Below are positions 1 to 8,760 of a stretch of DNA of 64,000 nucleotides, piece by piece. The DNA is from Methanocaldococcus sp. FS406-22 (lineage in GTDB: Archaea > AGJL01 > Methanococci > Methanococcales > Methanocaldococcaceae): the NCBI RefSeq assembly GCF_000025525.1, contig NC_013887.1, positions 692,729-756,728 of the forward strand, in the 5' to 3' direction. The notes below the pieces were generated by a model. That model was not told the origin of the DNA. It made no database searches and worked only from the letters and a program-made list of their open reading frames with translations. The translations under genes and the position numbers were made by a program. Position 1 is the stretch's first letter. Every line of letters begins with the position of its first letter.

Positions 1-675
1 GCTAATGCGTCAGTGATTTTTGTTCCAGCTCCATTTGCTAAAGATGCAGTTTTTGAGGCAATAGATGCTGGGATTGAGTTGATAGTTGTTATCACCGAAC
101 ACATCCCAGTTCATGATACCATGGAATTTGTAAATTATGCTGAGGATGTTGGAGTTAAGATTATCGGGCCTAATACACCAGGTATTGCCTCACCAAAAGT
201 TGGTAAATTGGGGATTATACCAATGGAGGTCTTACAAGAAGGAAGTGTAGGAATGGTTTCAAGAAGTGGAACACTAACTTATGAGATAGCTCATCAAATA
301 AAAAAGGCTGGTTTTGGAGTTTCAACTTGCGTAGGGATTGGAGGAGACCCAATAGTTGGATTAAGATATAAAGAGGTTTTAGATTTATTTGAAAAGGATG
401 ATGAAACAGAGGCTATAGTTATGATTGGAGAGATTGGTGGAGGGGCAGAGGAAGAGGCATCTAAGTTTATAAAAAAGATGAAAAAGCCAGTTATTGGTTA
501 TATTGCTGGGCAGTCAGCTCCAGAAGGAAAAAGAATGGGGCATGCTGGTGCTATAGTTGAAAAAGGAAAAGGAACTGCTGAAAGTAAGATGAAGGCTTTA
601 GAAGAAGCAGGAGCTTATGTAGCAAAAAATATATCTGATATCCCAAAGTTACTGACAGAGATTTTGAAGAAGTAA
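1..675 (+). CDS. sucD: Succinate-CoA ligase (ADP-forming) alpha subunit, 5' truncated by window edge
   Basis: The reading frame is open from base 1 (codons Ala-Asn-Ala-Ser), so the gene's N-terminal part lies outside the window and the GTG at 13 is not a start. The alpha subunit binds CoA and carries the phosphorylated histidine in succinyl-CoA + ADP + Pi = succinate + CoA + ATP; in methanogens it belongs to the incomplete reductive TCA pathway. Visible family motifs are NTPGIASP, the Rossmann-type [12 protein letters not shown] stretch, and GHAGAIV, which holds the phospho-acceptor His. The beta subunit is not in the window. The frame ends in TAA and faces the next gene convergently. Confidence 0.95.
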   Translation, partial: ANASVIFVPAPFAKDAVFEAIDAGIELIVVITEHIPVHDTMEFVNYAEDVGVKIIGPNTPGIASPKVGKLGIIPMEVLQEGSVGMVSRSGTLTYEIAHQIKKAGFGVSTCVGIGGDPIVGLRYKEVLDLFEKDDETEAIVMIGEIGGGAEEEASKFIKKMKKPVIGYIAGQSAPEGKRMGHAGAIVEKGKGTAESKMKALEEAGAYVAKNISDIPKLLTEILKK

Positions 676-701
676 AAGAGATTTTAATATTTTTAATATT
701 T

Positions 702-1298
702 TTATGGAAATTCCTCAATATATGGAATATCAGACATGTTTATTTCCCAAATTGCTGTGTGGGAATCAAAAATATTTTGAACATTTCTAAAGTTATAGAT
801 TATTTTCACTGTTTTTATATTCTTTGGAACTTTATAGATTATATAACCCTCTACATATCTATGTGGAGGAATTGTGGTAATTGTAAGTGCATCCTTAACA
901 TCAAGCACATTCATTTCACAGTCATATTTTTTGCCATTTTCATCAATAAGAAAGAAGTCCATATTTGAAATGTAGTAAGATGAATTTTCTCTTAGGTTAT
1001 CTACTCTAACTTTTACTATAATAAAAGTTTCGTTATCTTTTATTTTTCTAAAACCCATAACTCCCTTAACCTTCTGGGTTTTGTATATTCTCTCAACTAG
1101 AATTCTAATATTAGAAGATTCAGTAGACTCACCAATTTTTAGATTTATTTCTTTTATAGAGTCTTCATCCACATAGATTGATATGTTTTTTATATCTTTT
1201 CCATAGAAGGACTTATATAAAAAATTTGATATATTAGCCCCCACAAGTAATAATATAATTAGTGATATCCCCAATATTATTAAAGACTTCAAGCCCAA
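702..1298 (-). CDS. Membrane-anchored protein with DUF4352-like Ig-fold domain
   Basis: 198 residues. A single hydrophobic helix at residues 5-27 is followed by an extracellular beta-rich domain. The pattern of a strand rich in ILV, an FIIVKVRVDNL strand and a later FFLIDENGKKYD strand resembles the DUF4352 immunoglobulin-like fold found in secreted or lipid-anchored proteins. The start is a TTG six bases after a GGTGAT ribosome site. It is transcribed towards sucD, with 26 bases between the stops. No substrate or partner is indicated. The domain assignment is by eye and moderate. Confidence 0.6.
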   Translation of the reverse strand: MGLKSLIILGISLIILLLVGANISNFLYKSFYGKDIKNISIYVDEDSIKEINLKIGESTESSNIRILVERIYKTQKVKGVMGFRKIKDNETFIIVKVRVDNLRENSSYYISNMDFFLIDENGKKYDCEMNVLDVKDALTITTIPPHRYVEGYIIYKVPKNIKTVKIIYNFRNVQNIFDSHTAIWEINMSDIPYIEEFP

Positions 1299-1387
1299 AA
1301 CTTAATCACCCTAATACAATATTTCAAAAAACTATTATTATTTATTGTTTTGCTACTTATATATAATAGTATTAGGAAAACTAAATG

Positions 1388-1402
1388 AAAAACTTTATAT
1401 TC
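1388..1402 (+). promoter_or_regulatory. Probable TATA box for the PII-like/DUF134/atwA operon
   Basis: An archaeal TATA-like TTTATAT at 1394-1400 stands about 55 bases before the ATG at 1451 in a purine-rich context. Transcription would start near 1425, just ahead of the GGGGGAT ribosome site at about 1440. All four downstream genes are closely spaced, so one promoter could serve them. Confidence 0.45.
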
Positions 1403-1450
1403 TATATGTTTAACAGTTAAAATGTAACTTTTCCACATAAGGGGGATATT

Positions 1451-1789
1451 ATGACAAAGAGAGTTTTGTTTAAATTGTTTGTTGAAGAGAAAAATGTGGG
1501 CAAAGCAATAAATATCATGACCTTAGCAGGAATTACAGGATTTTTCTTACATAAATATAGAGGATTGTCCCCAGATAAATTTAAAAATTTAAGTAAAGAG
1601 GAGTTGGAGGATATTGAGAAAGTTTATGAGATTATAGAGAAAGGGTCAGATAGGGCTGTCGTTATTGGGACTGTGGTTAAAGAGGAAAAAGCTAAAAAAA
1701 TAGAAGAACTATTAAAAGAAAAAATGAACAATGAGAGATGGACAGTAATGAAGGTTCCAATATTAAAAGTTAAAGTCCATAGGGTTTAA
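1451..1789 (+). CDS. PII-like small protein, first of a tandem pair (MJ1244-type family)
   Basis: 112 residues with an alternating beta-alpha-beta pattern (VLFKLFVEEKNVGKAI, then ITGFFL, then RAVVIGTVV, then a terminal WTVMKVPILKV strand). This is compatible with the ferredoxin-like fold of the PII/GlnB superfamily; the fold is my inference and the function is unknown. It is the first gene of a tight operon leading into atwA, eleven bases before its paralogue. ATG start with a GGGGGAT ribosome site. The two copies align along their whole length but have diverged strongly, so they may form a heteromer. Confidence 0.65.
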   Translation: MTKRVLFKLFVEEKNVGKAINIMTLAGITGFFLHKYRGLSPDKFKNLSKEELEDIEKVYEIIEKGSDRAVVIGTVVKEEKAKKIEELLKEKMNNERWTVMKVPILKVKVHRV

Positions 1790-1800
1790 AGGTGGGATGG

Positions 1801-2127
1801 ATGAAAATTCTGTTGTATTTATTCGTTGAAAGTGAAAATGTTGGAAAGGCAATAAATGCTCTATCAGAAGGAGGAATTACTGGATTTTTCTTATACGATT
1901 ATAAGGGGATGTCCCCACAAGATTGGCAGGGATTTTTGTTGGATGAAGACCCAGAAATGGCTATAAAAGCGGTTAGCGATTTAGCACAAAATGCTGTGTT
2001 GATTGGAACAGTTGTCAGTGAAAATAAACTCATGGAAATTGAAAAGCTAATCGATGAAAAATTAGCTGATTGTAAATATACAATAATTGAGATTCCAATT
2101 GAAGGGATAATTGTAAATATGCCTTAA
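1801..2127 (+). CDS. PII-like small protein, second of a tandem pair
   Basis: 108 residues from the ATG at 1801. A GTG at 1792 is in frame, but it is part of the AGGTGGGA ribosome site, and alignment with the upstream paralogue (both run LFVESENVGKAI or LFVEEKNVGKAI from about residue 6) favours 1801. The middle motif GITGFFLYDYKGMSP and the VLIGTVVSE strand are shared with the first copy. Unlike that copy it carries an acidic insert around DEDPEMAIK. It lies 14 bases before the DUF134 gene. Role unknown; the operon suggests a sensor or adaptor for methyl-CoM reductase activation. Confidence 0.65.
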   Translation: MKILLYLFVESENVGKAINALSEGGITGFFLYDYKGMSPQDWQGFLLDEDPEMAIKAVSDLAQNAVLIGTVVSENKLMEIEKLIDEKLADCKYTIIEIPIEGIIVNMP

Positions 2128-2141
2128 AATGAGGAGATTAT

Positions 2142-2513
2142 ATGAGTAGAAGAGGAAGACCAAAGATTCCAAGGTTTATATCTGAAGAACCAAAATTTAG
2201 AATATTTAAACCACATGGAACTTCTCTTACAGAGGTGGATAAAGTTATATTAAGGGTGGATGAGTTAGAGGCAATTAGATTGGTTGATTATCTCGACTAC
2301 ACTCAAGAAGAGGCATCTAAGCTGATGGGTATTTCAAGGAGAGTGTTGTGGAGCTTATTGACAGAGGGCAGGAAAAAGATTGCAGATGCATTAATAAATG
2401 GAAAAGCCATTGTAATTGAAGGAGGAGAATATAAGATTAGAGAATGTGGTTTCTGTATGAGGCATAGATTTGGTATAAAAAAGCACTGTAGAACTTGGAG
2501 GGAGGAGCTATGA
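2142..2513 (+). CDS. DUF134 (UPF0251) helix-turn-helix DNA-binding protein
   Basis: 123 residues. The N-terminal GRPKIPR patch is basic. The central [20 protein letters not shown] reads as a sigma-70 region 4-like helix-turn-helix. The C-terminus has a Cys cluster ([16 protein letters not shown]) that may bind metal. This is the DUF134 layout. Its TGA stop overlaps the atwA start in ATGA at 2510-2513, so the two are translationally coupled. It is a plausible regulator of its own operon, perhaps reading redox or metal state through the cysteines; that part is inference. Confidence 0.8.
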   Translation: MSRRGRPKIPRFISEEPKFRIFKPHGTSLTEVDKVILRVDELEAIRLVDYLDYTQEEASKLMGISRRVLWSLLTEGRKKIADALINGKAIVIEGGEYKIRECGFCMRHRFGIKKHCRTWREEL

Positions 2514-4114
2514 TACTATTGGAAGTTAAAAATGTCACAAAAAAATTTGGAGATAAGGTAGTTTTAAAAAACATATCATTTACATTAGAGGAAGGAGAGT
2601 CATTAGGGATTTTGGGAAAGAGTGGAGCTGGAAAATCAGTTCTGTTGCATATGTTAAGGGGAATGGATGGTTATGAGCCAACTGAGGGACAAATAATTTA
2701 TCACGTCTCTTACTGTGAAAAATGTGGCTATGTTGATGTCCCTTCAAAAGCTGGAAGCCCATGTAAAAAATGTGGAAATGAGCTAAAAAAAATAGAAGTG
2801 GATTTTTGGAATGACAAAAAATACACCTACAATTTAAAAAGAAAAATTGCTATAATGCTTCAGAGAACTTTCGCTTTATATGGGGAAAAAACTGTTCTTG
2901 AAAATATCTTAGAGGCTTTACATCAAGCAGGTTATGAAGGAAAAGAGGCAATTGATTTGGCAGTAAAGTTAATTAAAATGGTTAAGTTAGAGCATAGAAT
3001 AACACACATTGCGAGAGATTTAAGTGGAGGGGAAAAGCAGAGAGTTGTTTTAGCAAGACAAATAGCTAAAGAGCCGTTTATATTTTTAGCTGATGAACCA
3101 ACTGGGACTTTAGACCCTCAAACTGCTAAATTGGTTCATTCTGCCTTAAAAGACCTTGTTATTAAGAATAAGATAAGCTTAATTTTAACATCTCACTGGC
3201 CAGAGGTTATTGCTGAGCTAACGGAGAAAGCAATCTGGTTAGATAAGGGAGAAATTATAATGGAAGGAACTTCAGAGGAAGTTGTTAATAAATTCATGGA
3301 AACAGTTAAAGAGTTTAAGAAACCAGAAATAGGTGTAGAGATTAAAGAAGATATTATAAAGTTAGAAAATATCTCAAAACACTACTGTTCTGTTGAAAGA
3401 GGAGTTGTCAAAGCAGTTGATGGTGTAACCTTAAATATTAGAGAGATGGAAATCTTCGGTTTAGTAGGAACAAGTGGTGCTGGAAAAACAACATTAGCAA
3501 AGATTATCGCTGGAGTTCTTCCTCCATCAAAAGGTAAGTATTGGTTTAGAGTTGGAGATGAATGGGTTGATATGACCAAACCCGGCCCTATGGGAAGAGG
3601 AAGGGCTAAGAGATATATTGGTATATTATTCCAAGAATATGCCCTCTATCCACACAGAACTATACTGCAAAACTTAACAGAGGCTATAGGTTTAGAGCTT
3701 CCAGATGAATTTGCAAGGATGAAGGCGGTTTATACATTAGTGTCAGTAGGATTTAGTGAAGAAGAGGCAGAGGAAATTTTAGATAAGTATCCTCATGAAT
3801 TGAGTGTTGGAGAAAGGCATAGATGTGCTTTAGCACAAGTTTTAATAAAAGAGCCAAGGGTTGTTATCTTAGATGAACCAACAGGAACAATGGACCCAAT
3901 AACAAGAAATACCGTTGCTGAATCAATCCATAAATCAAGGGCTGAGCTGGAGCAAACATATATTATTGTTTCACACGACATGGACTTTGTTTTGAATGTC
4001 TGTGATAGAGCTGGATTGATGAGAAATGGTAAGTTAATTAAAGTTGGTAAGCCAGAGGAGATAGTTGCTTTATTAACTGAGGAGGAGAAGCAGGAGATGT
4101 TTGGGCAGAAGTGA
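2510..4114 (+). CDS. atwA: Methyl-coenzyme M reductase activation component A2 (tandem ABC ATPase)
   Basis: 534 residues from the ATG at 2510, with the GGAGG site immediately upstream; an in-frame start at 2495 would add only MEGGA. There are two ABC ATPase domains: Walker A GKSGAGKS at 36-43 and a second GTSGAGKT near 321, signatures LSGGEKQ and LSVGERH, and Walker B segments ending DEPTG in both. A four-cysteine insert (CEKCG...CKKCG, about residues 72-93) sits in the first domain after Walker A. A2 uses ATP in the reductive activation of Ni(I) in methyl-CoM reductase. There is no membrane segment, so it is soluble. Family identity is strong from the two-domain, Cys-insert layout. Confidence 0.92.
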   Translation: MILLEVKNVTKKFGDKVVLKNISFTLEEGESLGILGKSGAGKSVLLHMLRGMDGYEPTEGQIIYHVSYCEKCGYVDVPSKAGSPCKKCGNELKKIEVDFWNDKKYTYNLKRKIAIMLQRTFALYGEKTVLENILEALHQAGYEGKEAIDLAVKLIKMVKLEHRITHIARDLSGGEKQRVVLARQIAKEPFIFLADEPTGTLDPQTAKLVHSALKDLVIKNKISLILTSHWPEVIAELTEKAIWLDKGEIIMEGTSEEVVNKFMETVKEFKKPEIGVEIKEDIIKLENISKHYCSVERGVVKAVDGVTLNIREMEIFGLVGTSGAGKTTLAKIIAGVLPPSKGKYWFRVGDEWVDMTKPGPMGRGRAKRYIGILFQEYALYPHRTILQNLTEAIGLELPDEFARMKAVYTLVSVGFSEEEAEEILDKYPHELSVGERHRCALAQVLIKEPRVVILDEPTGTMDPITRNTVAESIHKSRAELEQTYIIVSHDMDFVLNVCDRAGLMRNGKLIKVGKPEEIVALLTEEEKQEMFGQK

Positions 4115-4175
4115 TTTTAAATACTTTTTTATTTTTAAGACTTTTAAAATATTAATAAGATATTGGTGGTTTTTT

Positions 4176-5225
4176 ATGAAGTTTTTTGATAGGGAGAAGG
4201 AGATTCATAAGATTTTGTCTATTATTGAGGGAGAGCCAAATTTGATTTATTTTATCTATGGCTCTATAAATAGTGGTAAAACTGCCTTAATAAATGAGAT
4301 TATTAATAATAGGTTAAATAGGGATAAGTATGTTGTGTTTTATATAAATCTTAGAGGAATTTTTATTTCTAAATATGATGATTTTATTGAGGTCTTGTTT
4401 GAGGAGTATGAGGATGATAAAAAGCCTATTGAAATTATAAAGAGTTTAATAAAAGATGTTCCTTCTCTATGTGGCATTCCAACACCAAAAAATACATTAG
4501 AGGAAATTCTAAAAAAGAAGACTACTAAAAATGTCTTTAAGTATATAACTAAAGTATTAATGGATATTAAAAAAGAAGAAAAACAACCAATTTTAATTAT
4601 AGATGAACTGCAAAAGATTGGAGATTTAAAAATAAATGGATTCTTAATCTATGAGTTGTTTAATTATTTTGTCGATTTAACTAAAGAGTTACACTTATGT
4701 CATGTCTTCTGCCTATCATCAGATAGTTTATTCATAGAGAAGGTTTATAATGAAGCAATGTTGGAGAATAGAGCAAGTTATATCTTGGTGGATGATTTTG
4801 ATAAAGAACATGCTTTAAAGTTTATGGATTTTTTAGCTGAAGAAATTTTAAATAGAAGACTCTCTGATGATGAGAAGGAACTTATTTATAGCTATGTTGG
4901 AGGGAAGCCAATATTAATAGAAACAGTTATTAACAGCTTAAGATATGAAAGCTTAGATGAGATTTTAGATTTTATGCTTAAGGATGCCACTCAAAAACTA
5001 AAATACTTCTTAGAGGATGTTAAGGAGGAAGATGAAGAGCTTTATAAAAAAGTTGTTGATGCATTAAAAATATTTAAGGAAAATTATGAGGTTGAAGATA
5101 TAACAATAAATAAAAAGATTAGGGAGCTTTTAATTAAAAGAAATATCTTATTTTTAAATCCTATTGAAGGAACTTTAAAGCCTCAGAGTTTTTTAGTCTG
5201 GAATGCTATAAAAAGATTGTTATAA
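4176..5225 (+). CDS. Archaeal-type P-loop ATPase (PF01637-like)
   Basis: 349 residues from the ATG at 4176, which follows a GGTGG site by seven bases and gives the family N-terminus [10 protein letters not shown]; the frame also opens upstream at 4101. Walker A is [10 protein letters not shown], Walker B is LIIDELQK, and a winged-helix-like region ends the protein. These ATPases are abundant in Methanocaldococcus and are mostly uncharacterised; they are related to STAND/Orc-like NTPases. A paralogue lies at 20493-21503 and shares DELQK, HLCHV and the SD-LFI segment. It precedes the 1037-residue NTPase by about 120 bases on the same strand. Confidence 0.8.
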   Translation: MKFFDREKEIHKILSIIEGEPNLIYFIYGSINSGKTALINEIINNRLNRDKYVVFYINLRGIFISKYDDFIEVLFEEYEDDKKPIEIIKSLIKDVPSLCGIPTPKNTLEEILKKKTTKNVFKYITKVLMDIKKEEKQPILIIDELQKIGDLKINGFLIYELFNYFVDLTKELHLCHVFCLSSDSLFIEKVYNEAMLENRASYILVDDFDKEHALKFMDFLAEEILNRRLSDDEKELIYSYVGGKPILIETVINSLRYESLDEILDFMLKDATQKLKYFLEDVKEEDEELYKKVVDALKIFKENYEVEDITINKKIRELLIKRNILFLNPIEGTLKPQSFLVWNAIKRLL

Positions 5226-5237
5226 AATCTCTGTAAT

Positions 5238-5249
5238 CTCTTTTTTTAC
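5238..5249 (+). terminator. Probable T-rich transcription terminator
   Basis: A run of seven T after CTC (about 5240-5247) lies just after the ATPase stop. Oligo-T in the non-template strand is the usual intrinsic terminator signal in archaea. Confidence 0.4.
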
Positions 5250-5342
5250 TATTAATAATTAAATATCGAAAGATATTTATTGTATTAATCTTTAAATCTT
5301 AATATAACCACACACTGCCTCTTTTAAGTAATGGTGTTAAAA

Positions 5343-8300
5343 ATGGAGATGAAATGGTATGTTAAAAGAGGTTTTGAAGATGATTTAATCAATGCTTTAA
5401 ACAATTATGGCTCAGCTTGTATCTTGGGCTTGGCTGGAATGGGTAAAACTACCACTGCAAGATACATTTATACAAAGCTAAGGAGAGAAGGAGTTAAAGT
5501 TGTTTATCTAACATCCGATGAAGAGTCAAAAACCATTAAATTTAAAGTTACAAGAGATGAAGAGGAAGAGATTAGATGCATATCTTTAAAACATGTTTGG
5601 AGTGGGAAAGGAGATGAGGCTGAAGTTTTAGCTTATGCAATAGCTAAGGCAATTGAAGGAACATATCTTGGAAAAATTGGCAGATTATTAGAAAAATTTA
5701 CTGGTAAAAAACTTGAAAAACTTGAACATATTGAAAATATAAAGCTTAAAATAAAATCTTCAAGTGATGAAGCTAAAGAAATTGTAGATAAAATTTATGA
5801 ATGGGTTGAAAGTGTTTTTGGTAAGGAGTTTATTGATACCTTAGGATCTGTTGGGGTTAAATCAAAAATAGAGGAGTTTTTAAAGAATAATGAAAATAGT
5901 GATTTGTTTTATCTTCTTTTAGAGTTGTCTATGCTTATGACTGTTGGAGTGGCTGGCAGTTCTGTTATAAAGTCAGTTAGGGAATTGATGAAAAGAGAAC
6001 CTAAAATTAAAGAGGATGTTGTAATAATAGTGGATGACTTAGCAGACTTTAATGAGTATGAGCTTAAAGAATTTGTTAAGTTTTTGAGAGATAAAGAAAT
6101 TAAGATTTTATTCGTTAAGAGGATTGACGATAGCAGTGATGAAGGATTTAAGAGATATTTAAAGATTGTAAAATTTTTAAGCAATAAACATAAAGGTTTA
6201 GATTTAAATGATGTGCTGTTTAAAGGTGCTAATGACTTTTTTGATGTTGATTTAAGAAAAAGGATTTTTCTAATAGATTCTGCTGAAAAGGAAGAGTTTA
6301 TAAAGCTATTGGAGGCTAATAACTACTCTGCTAAAATAATTGGGGAAAAGCTAAATATGGAGTTTGATGAAGCTTTGGACTTGATATATAGGGCATCTGC
6401 TGGAACTATATGTATAGCTTTGTATATGCTTGAAATGGGATTCTCTGCCGAAGACATGAAAAGAATTGCTGAGGCTGAAAGATATTACTCTTGGTCTGAG
6501 ATTGCAAAATATGAAGATGAAGATGAGAAAAGAAAGATGATTGAGTCTAATAAAATGTTGAGATTTAGTGGGCTTTATGAGATTTATGAAAAATTGATTG
6601 AGAAGAATCCATGCTATATAGCTTTGATAATTAATGATTTGGCTGAAGATGAGCTTAAAATGTTTTGTGAGGATGAAAGAATTAAAAGTAGATTTAGTGG
6701 TAAGGCTAGTCCCCGTAAGGGCGAATATTATTGGATGTTAGAGGATTATGAAGAAGAATTGATAAAAGATGGGAATCATACTAAGAGGAAAGTTTATAGG
6801 GTAAAAAACCATTGGAAGAAATTTAATGTTTTTATAGATGCATTATGTGATTTTCATGAAAATGGAGAGGAAATAGAAGAAGATTTAAAGATTATAAGGG
6901 AAGTTTTATTGGATATTTTAGATAAAGAATATGAAGAATTGGGAGAATTTACAGACAGAATGATATTATTTAGTTTAGATAACATAAAGTGGTTATTTGG
7001 TAAAGGGATTATAAAACCAAAATCTGCGTTTATATGGTGTGGATCGGCCTTAGCTTATTTACCAAGAGTCGTATTAGAATTTTTACAAATTGTAATGGAT
7101 ATGTGGGAAGAAAATAAGAATGAAATGACTAAAGATAGAGAAACTTTACTTCATACTTTAAGGTTTGCAAGGACTTTAGCAGAATTTGGTAGAAATTTAT
7201 TTGAAAATGAAAATTATCATAAAGAAATCTTTAAGAAAGTTATCAAATTTTTAGATATTAAGGGAGATGATGTCATTTCTTTATGGAAAGTTTGGATATA
7301 TTCCAGTTTAGCATATGGTTTAAAATTGAACAATTTTATAGAAGATGGAGATTGGTGTATAAAACAAGCTGAAAATATTTTAAAGGATATTAATAATAGT
7401 GATTTAAAGATATTGGCAGAAATAAAATTTTTGATGACAAAAGCTCGAATTGAAATTTATGAAATTGGAACTTATAATAGGAGAGTCGTTAATATAGATA
7501 CTATCAATATGTTAAATAATGTGTTAAGCAATCTTATTGATACATTAGATAATTTAACATTTAAAGAAAGTATGGATGAGATTTTTAGACCTTTTGGAGG
7601 TCATGCTGAGGAAATATTTAGACATTTAGTAAATGTGTGGAAAGGAGATATTTATTATTATTTAGCTCGTGCAAACCTTTATTTAAACTTAGAAGAATCT
7701 GAAAAGTTTTTCAGAAAATGTGTCAAACTTTCAGAGACTCTTACTAATGAATTAATTGCTCTTAATTTTATTGGAAAAATAAACGTCCTAAAGTCTTACA
7801 GTTTTGATTTTATTATTGAAAATAAAACATGTAATTTTGAAAAACTCTGGAATTTATGTAAAAAGTATGAAGTTAAAATTAATAACGAAACTCTTGCACG
7901 CACATGTGCTAGATATCTTATATTCACTATATTAACAAAGAATTTGACAATAACGATAAAAAAAGACCTTTACGATTATTTATATTTAGATAATACAGCT
8001 AAAACATTATTTTATGGACTAAGCTGGATTTTAGGATATAAACTTAAAGATTTAAAGGAAATTATAGAGATGTTAAGAGATTATGATTTGAGCATGTTTC
8101 CAAGTGTTAATAATATTAATAAAAATAAAATTGAAGTTGAAGAAATGTATAACAGTTTTTTAAATGGGAATAAAGAAGATTACAACGAATATAAAAAGCT
8201 TGCTTGGAATAAAATTGTTGAATTTACTCAATCTTTAGTAAGAATTATGTTTTTTTACATTATTAATGATTTAAAAACTGCAAAGAATTTAGCAGAGGTG

Positions 8301-8456
8301 GTAAGTTCAGAGTATCCAAAAGTCCCAAGTGAGCTTTTTAAAGAACTAAGTAAAGCAATAGAAGAAGAAATTAATGCTAAATCATGTAGTGAGAAAGAGA
8401 TAGCCAAAGAAAAAGTTAAAAAAGCATTTGTAAAGTTGTTTTATTTTGCAGTATAA
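5343..8456 (+). CDS. Large STAND-like P-loop NTPase with long helical C-terminal region
   Basis: 1037 residues. I chose the ATG at 5343, six bases after GGTG; an ATG at 5331 would add four residues. Walker A is GLAGMGKT (29-36) and Walker B is VVIIVDDLAD near residue 226. An FVKR segment follows, where a sensor arginine is expected. The rest, about 450-1037, is helix-rich with loosely TPR-like pairs, for example around YYYLARANLYLNLEESEKFF. There is no signal peptide; one hydrophobic stretch lies near residue 200. The architecture, an NTPase core plus a large superhelical tail, is that of STAND regulators, many of which act in defence or signalling. I see no recognisable effector domain. Function unknown. 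Confidence 0.65.
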   Translation: MEMKWYVKRGFEDDLINALNNYGSACILGLAGMGKTTTARYIYTKLRREGVKVVYLTSDEESKTIKFKVTRDEEEEIRCISLKHVWSGKGDEAEVLAYAIAKAIEGTYLGKIGRLLEKFTGKKLEKLEHIENIKLKIKSSSDEAKEIVDKIYEWVESVFGKEFIDTLGSVGVKSKIEEFLKNNENSDLFYLLLELSMLMTVGVAGSSVIKSVRELMKREPKIKEDVVIIVDDLADFNEYELKEFVKFLRDKEIKILFVKRIDDSSDEGFKRYLKIVKFLSNKHKGLDLNDVLFKGANDFFDVDLRKRIFLIDSAEKEEFIKLLEANNYSAKIIGEKLNMEFDEALDLIYRASAGTICIALYMLEMGFSAEDMKRIAEAERYYSWSEIAKYEDEDEKRKMIESNKMLRFSGLYEIYEKLIEKNPCYIALIINDLAEDELKMFCEDERIKSRFSGKASPRKGEYYWMLEDYEEELIKDGNHTKRKVYRVKNHWKKFNVFIDALCDFHENGEEIEEDLKIIREVLLDILDKEYEELGEFTDRMILFSLDNIKWLFGKGIIKPKSAFIWCGSALAYLPRVVLEFLQIVMDMWEENKNEMTKDRETLLHTLRFARTLAEFGRNLFENENYHKEIFKKVIKFLDIKGDDVISLWKVWIYSSLAYGLKLNNFIEDGDWCIKQAENILKDINNSDLKILAEIKFLMTKARIEIYEIGTYNRRVVNIDTINMLNNVLSNLIDTLDNLTFKESMDEIFRPFGGHAEEIFRHLVNVWKGDIYYYLARANLYLNLEESEKFFRKCVKLSETLTNELIALNFIGKINVLKSYSFDFIIENKTCNFEKLWNLCKKYEVKINNETLARTCARYLIFTILTKNLTITIKKDLYDYLYLDNTAKTLFYGLSWILGYKLKDLKEIIEMLRDYDLSMFPSVNNINKNKIEVEEMYNSFLNGNKEDYNEYKKLAWNKIVEFTQSLVRIMFFYIINDLKTAKNLAEVVSSEYPKVPSELFKELSKAIEEEINAKSCSEKEIAKEKVKKAFVKLFYFAV

Positions 8457-8532
8457 ATGTTTATATACCAAATGCCGTTTTAAACTGTTTAGTTTTTTGT
8501 GAGTATTTGTGAGTGTATGGGAGTATTGAGTT

Positions 8533-8552
8533 TTCGAAATGTTTATATATTA
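8533..8552 (+). promoter_or_regulatory. Strong archaeal promoter (BRE + TATA) before structured GC island
   Basis: CGAAA at 8535-8539 is followed by TTTATATAT at 8542-8550. This is the BRE/TATA spacing typical of stable-RNA promoters in Methanococcales. No open reading frame of useful length follows on this strand; instead a GC-rich, self-complementary region begins about 40 bases downstream. Confidence 0.6.
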
Positions 8553-8569
8553 TTTTTACGCGTAGTTTA

Positions 8570-8760
8570 TAGTGTCAATCTAATTAACCCCAAGCCACCC
8601 TAAACCTCTTTTAAAAATATTAAAGCAGCCAACTAATTGTCAAATTGATGGGTGGAGCTGGGATCCCCACGACAGGGGCAGAGGTTTCTATTAAGAGGCT
8701 GATGACGCCCAAGTCCAATGTGAGGCATTTACTCACCAACGCTCACATTGGACAGACCCC
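8570..8760 (+). ncRNA. Candidate structured non-coding RNA (GC-rich island)
   Basis: In this AT-rich genome the stretch 8585-8760 is strikingly GC-rich and rich in complementary segments: CCACCC 8595-8600 with GGGTGG 8650-8655; AAACCTCT 8602-8609 with AGAGGTTT 8680-8687, which crosses the first pair as a pseudoknot; CCCC 8665-8668 with GGGG 8675-8678; and a perfect 12-bp helix, 8713-8724 with 8742-8753. CTGATGA at 8699-8705 resembles a kink-turn or box C strand. A BRE/TATA promoter stands at the right distance upstream. GC islands in AT-rich hyperthermophiles often mark stable RNAs. It matches neither tRNA, SRP RNA, RNase P RNA nor the fluoride riboswitch as I know them. The 3' end overlaps the end of the converging gene. 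Confidence 0.5.

Noticed and set aside
8568-8576. TATAGTGTC as a fourth terminal repeat of the MITE-like family
   Set aside because: The match stops after nine bases and no inverted partner or family block lies nearby.
8640-8710. Fluoride (crcB) riboswitch, suggested by GGCTGATGACGCCC
   Set aside because: The 3' half resembles it, but the upstream loop that should pair with GACGCC and the AAAC segment are absent, and no fluoride exporter gene follows.
8713-8755. H/ACA guide RNA
   Set aside because: The helix is perfect for 12 bp with no pseudouridylation pocket, and the ACA falls inside the stem.
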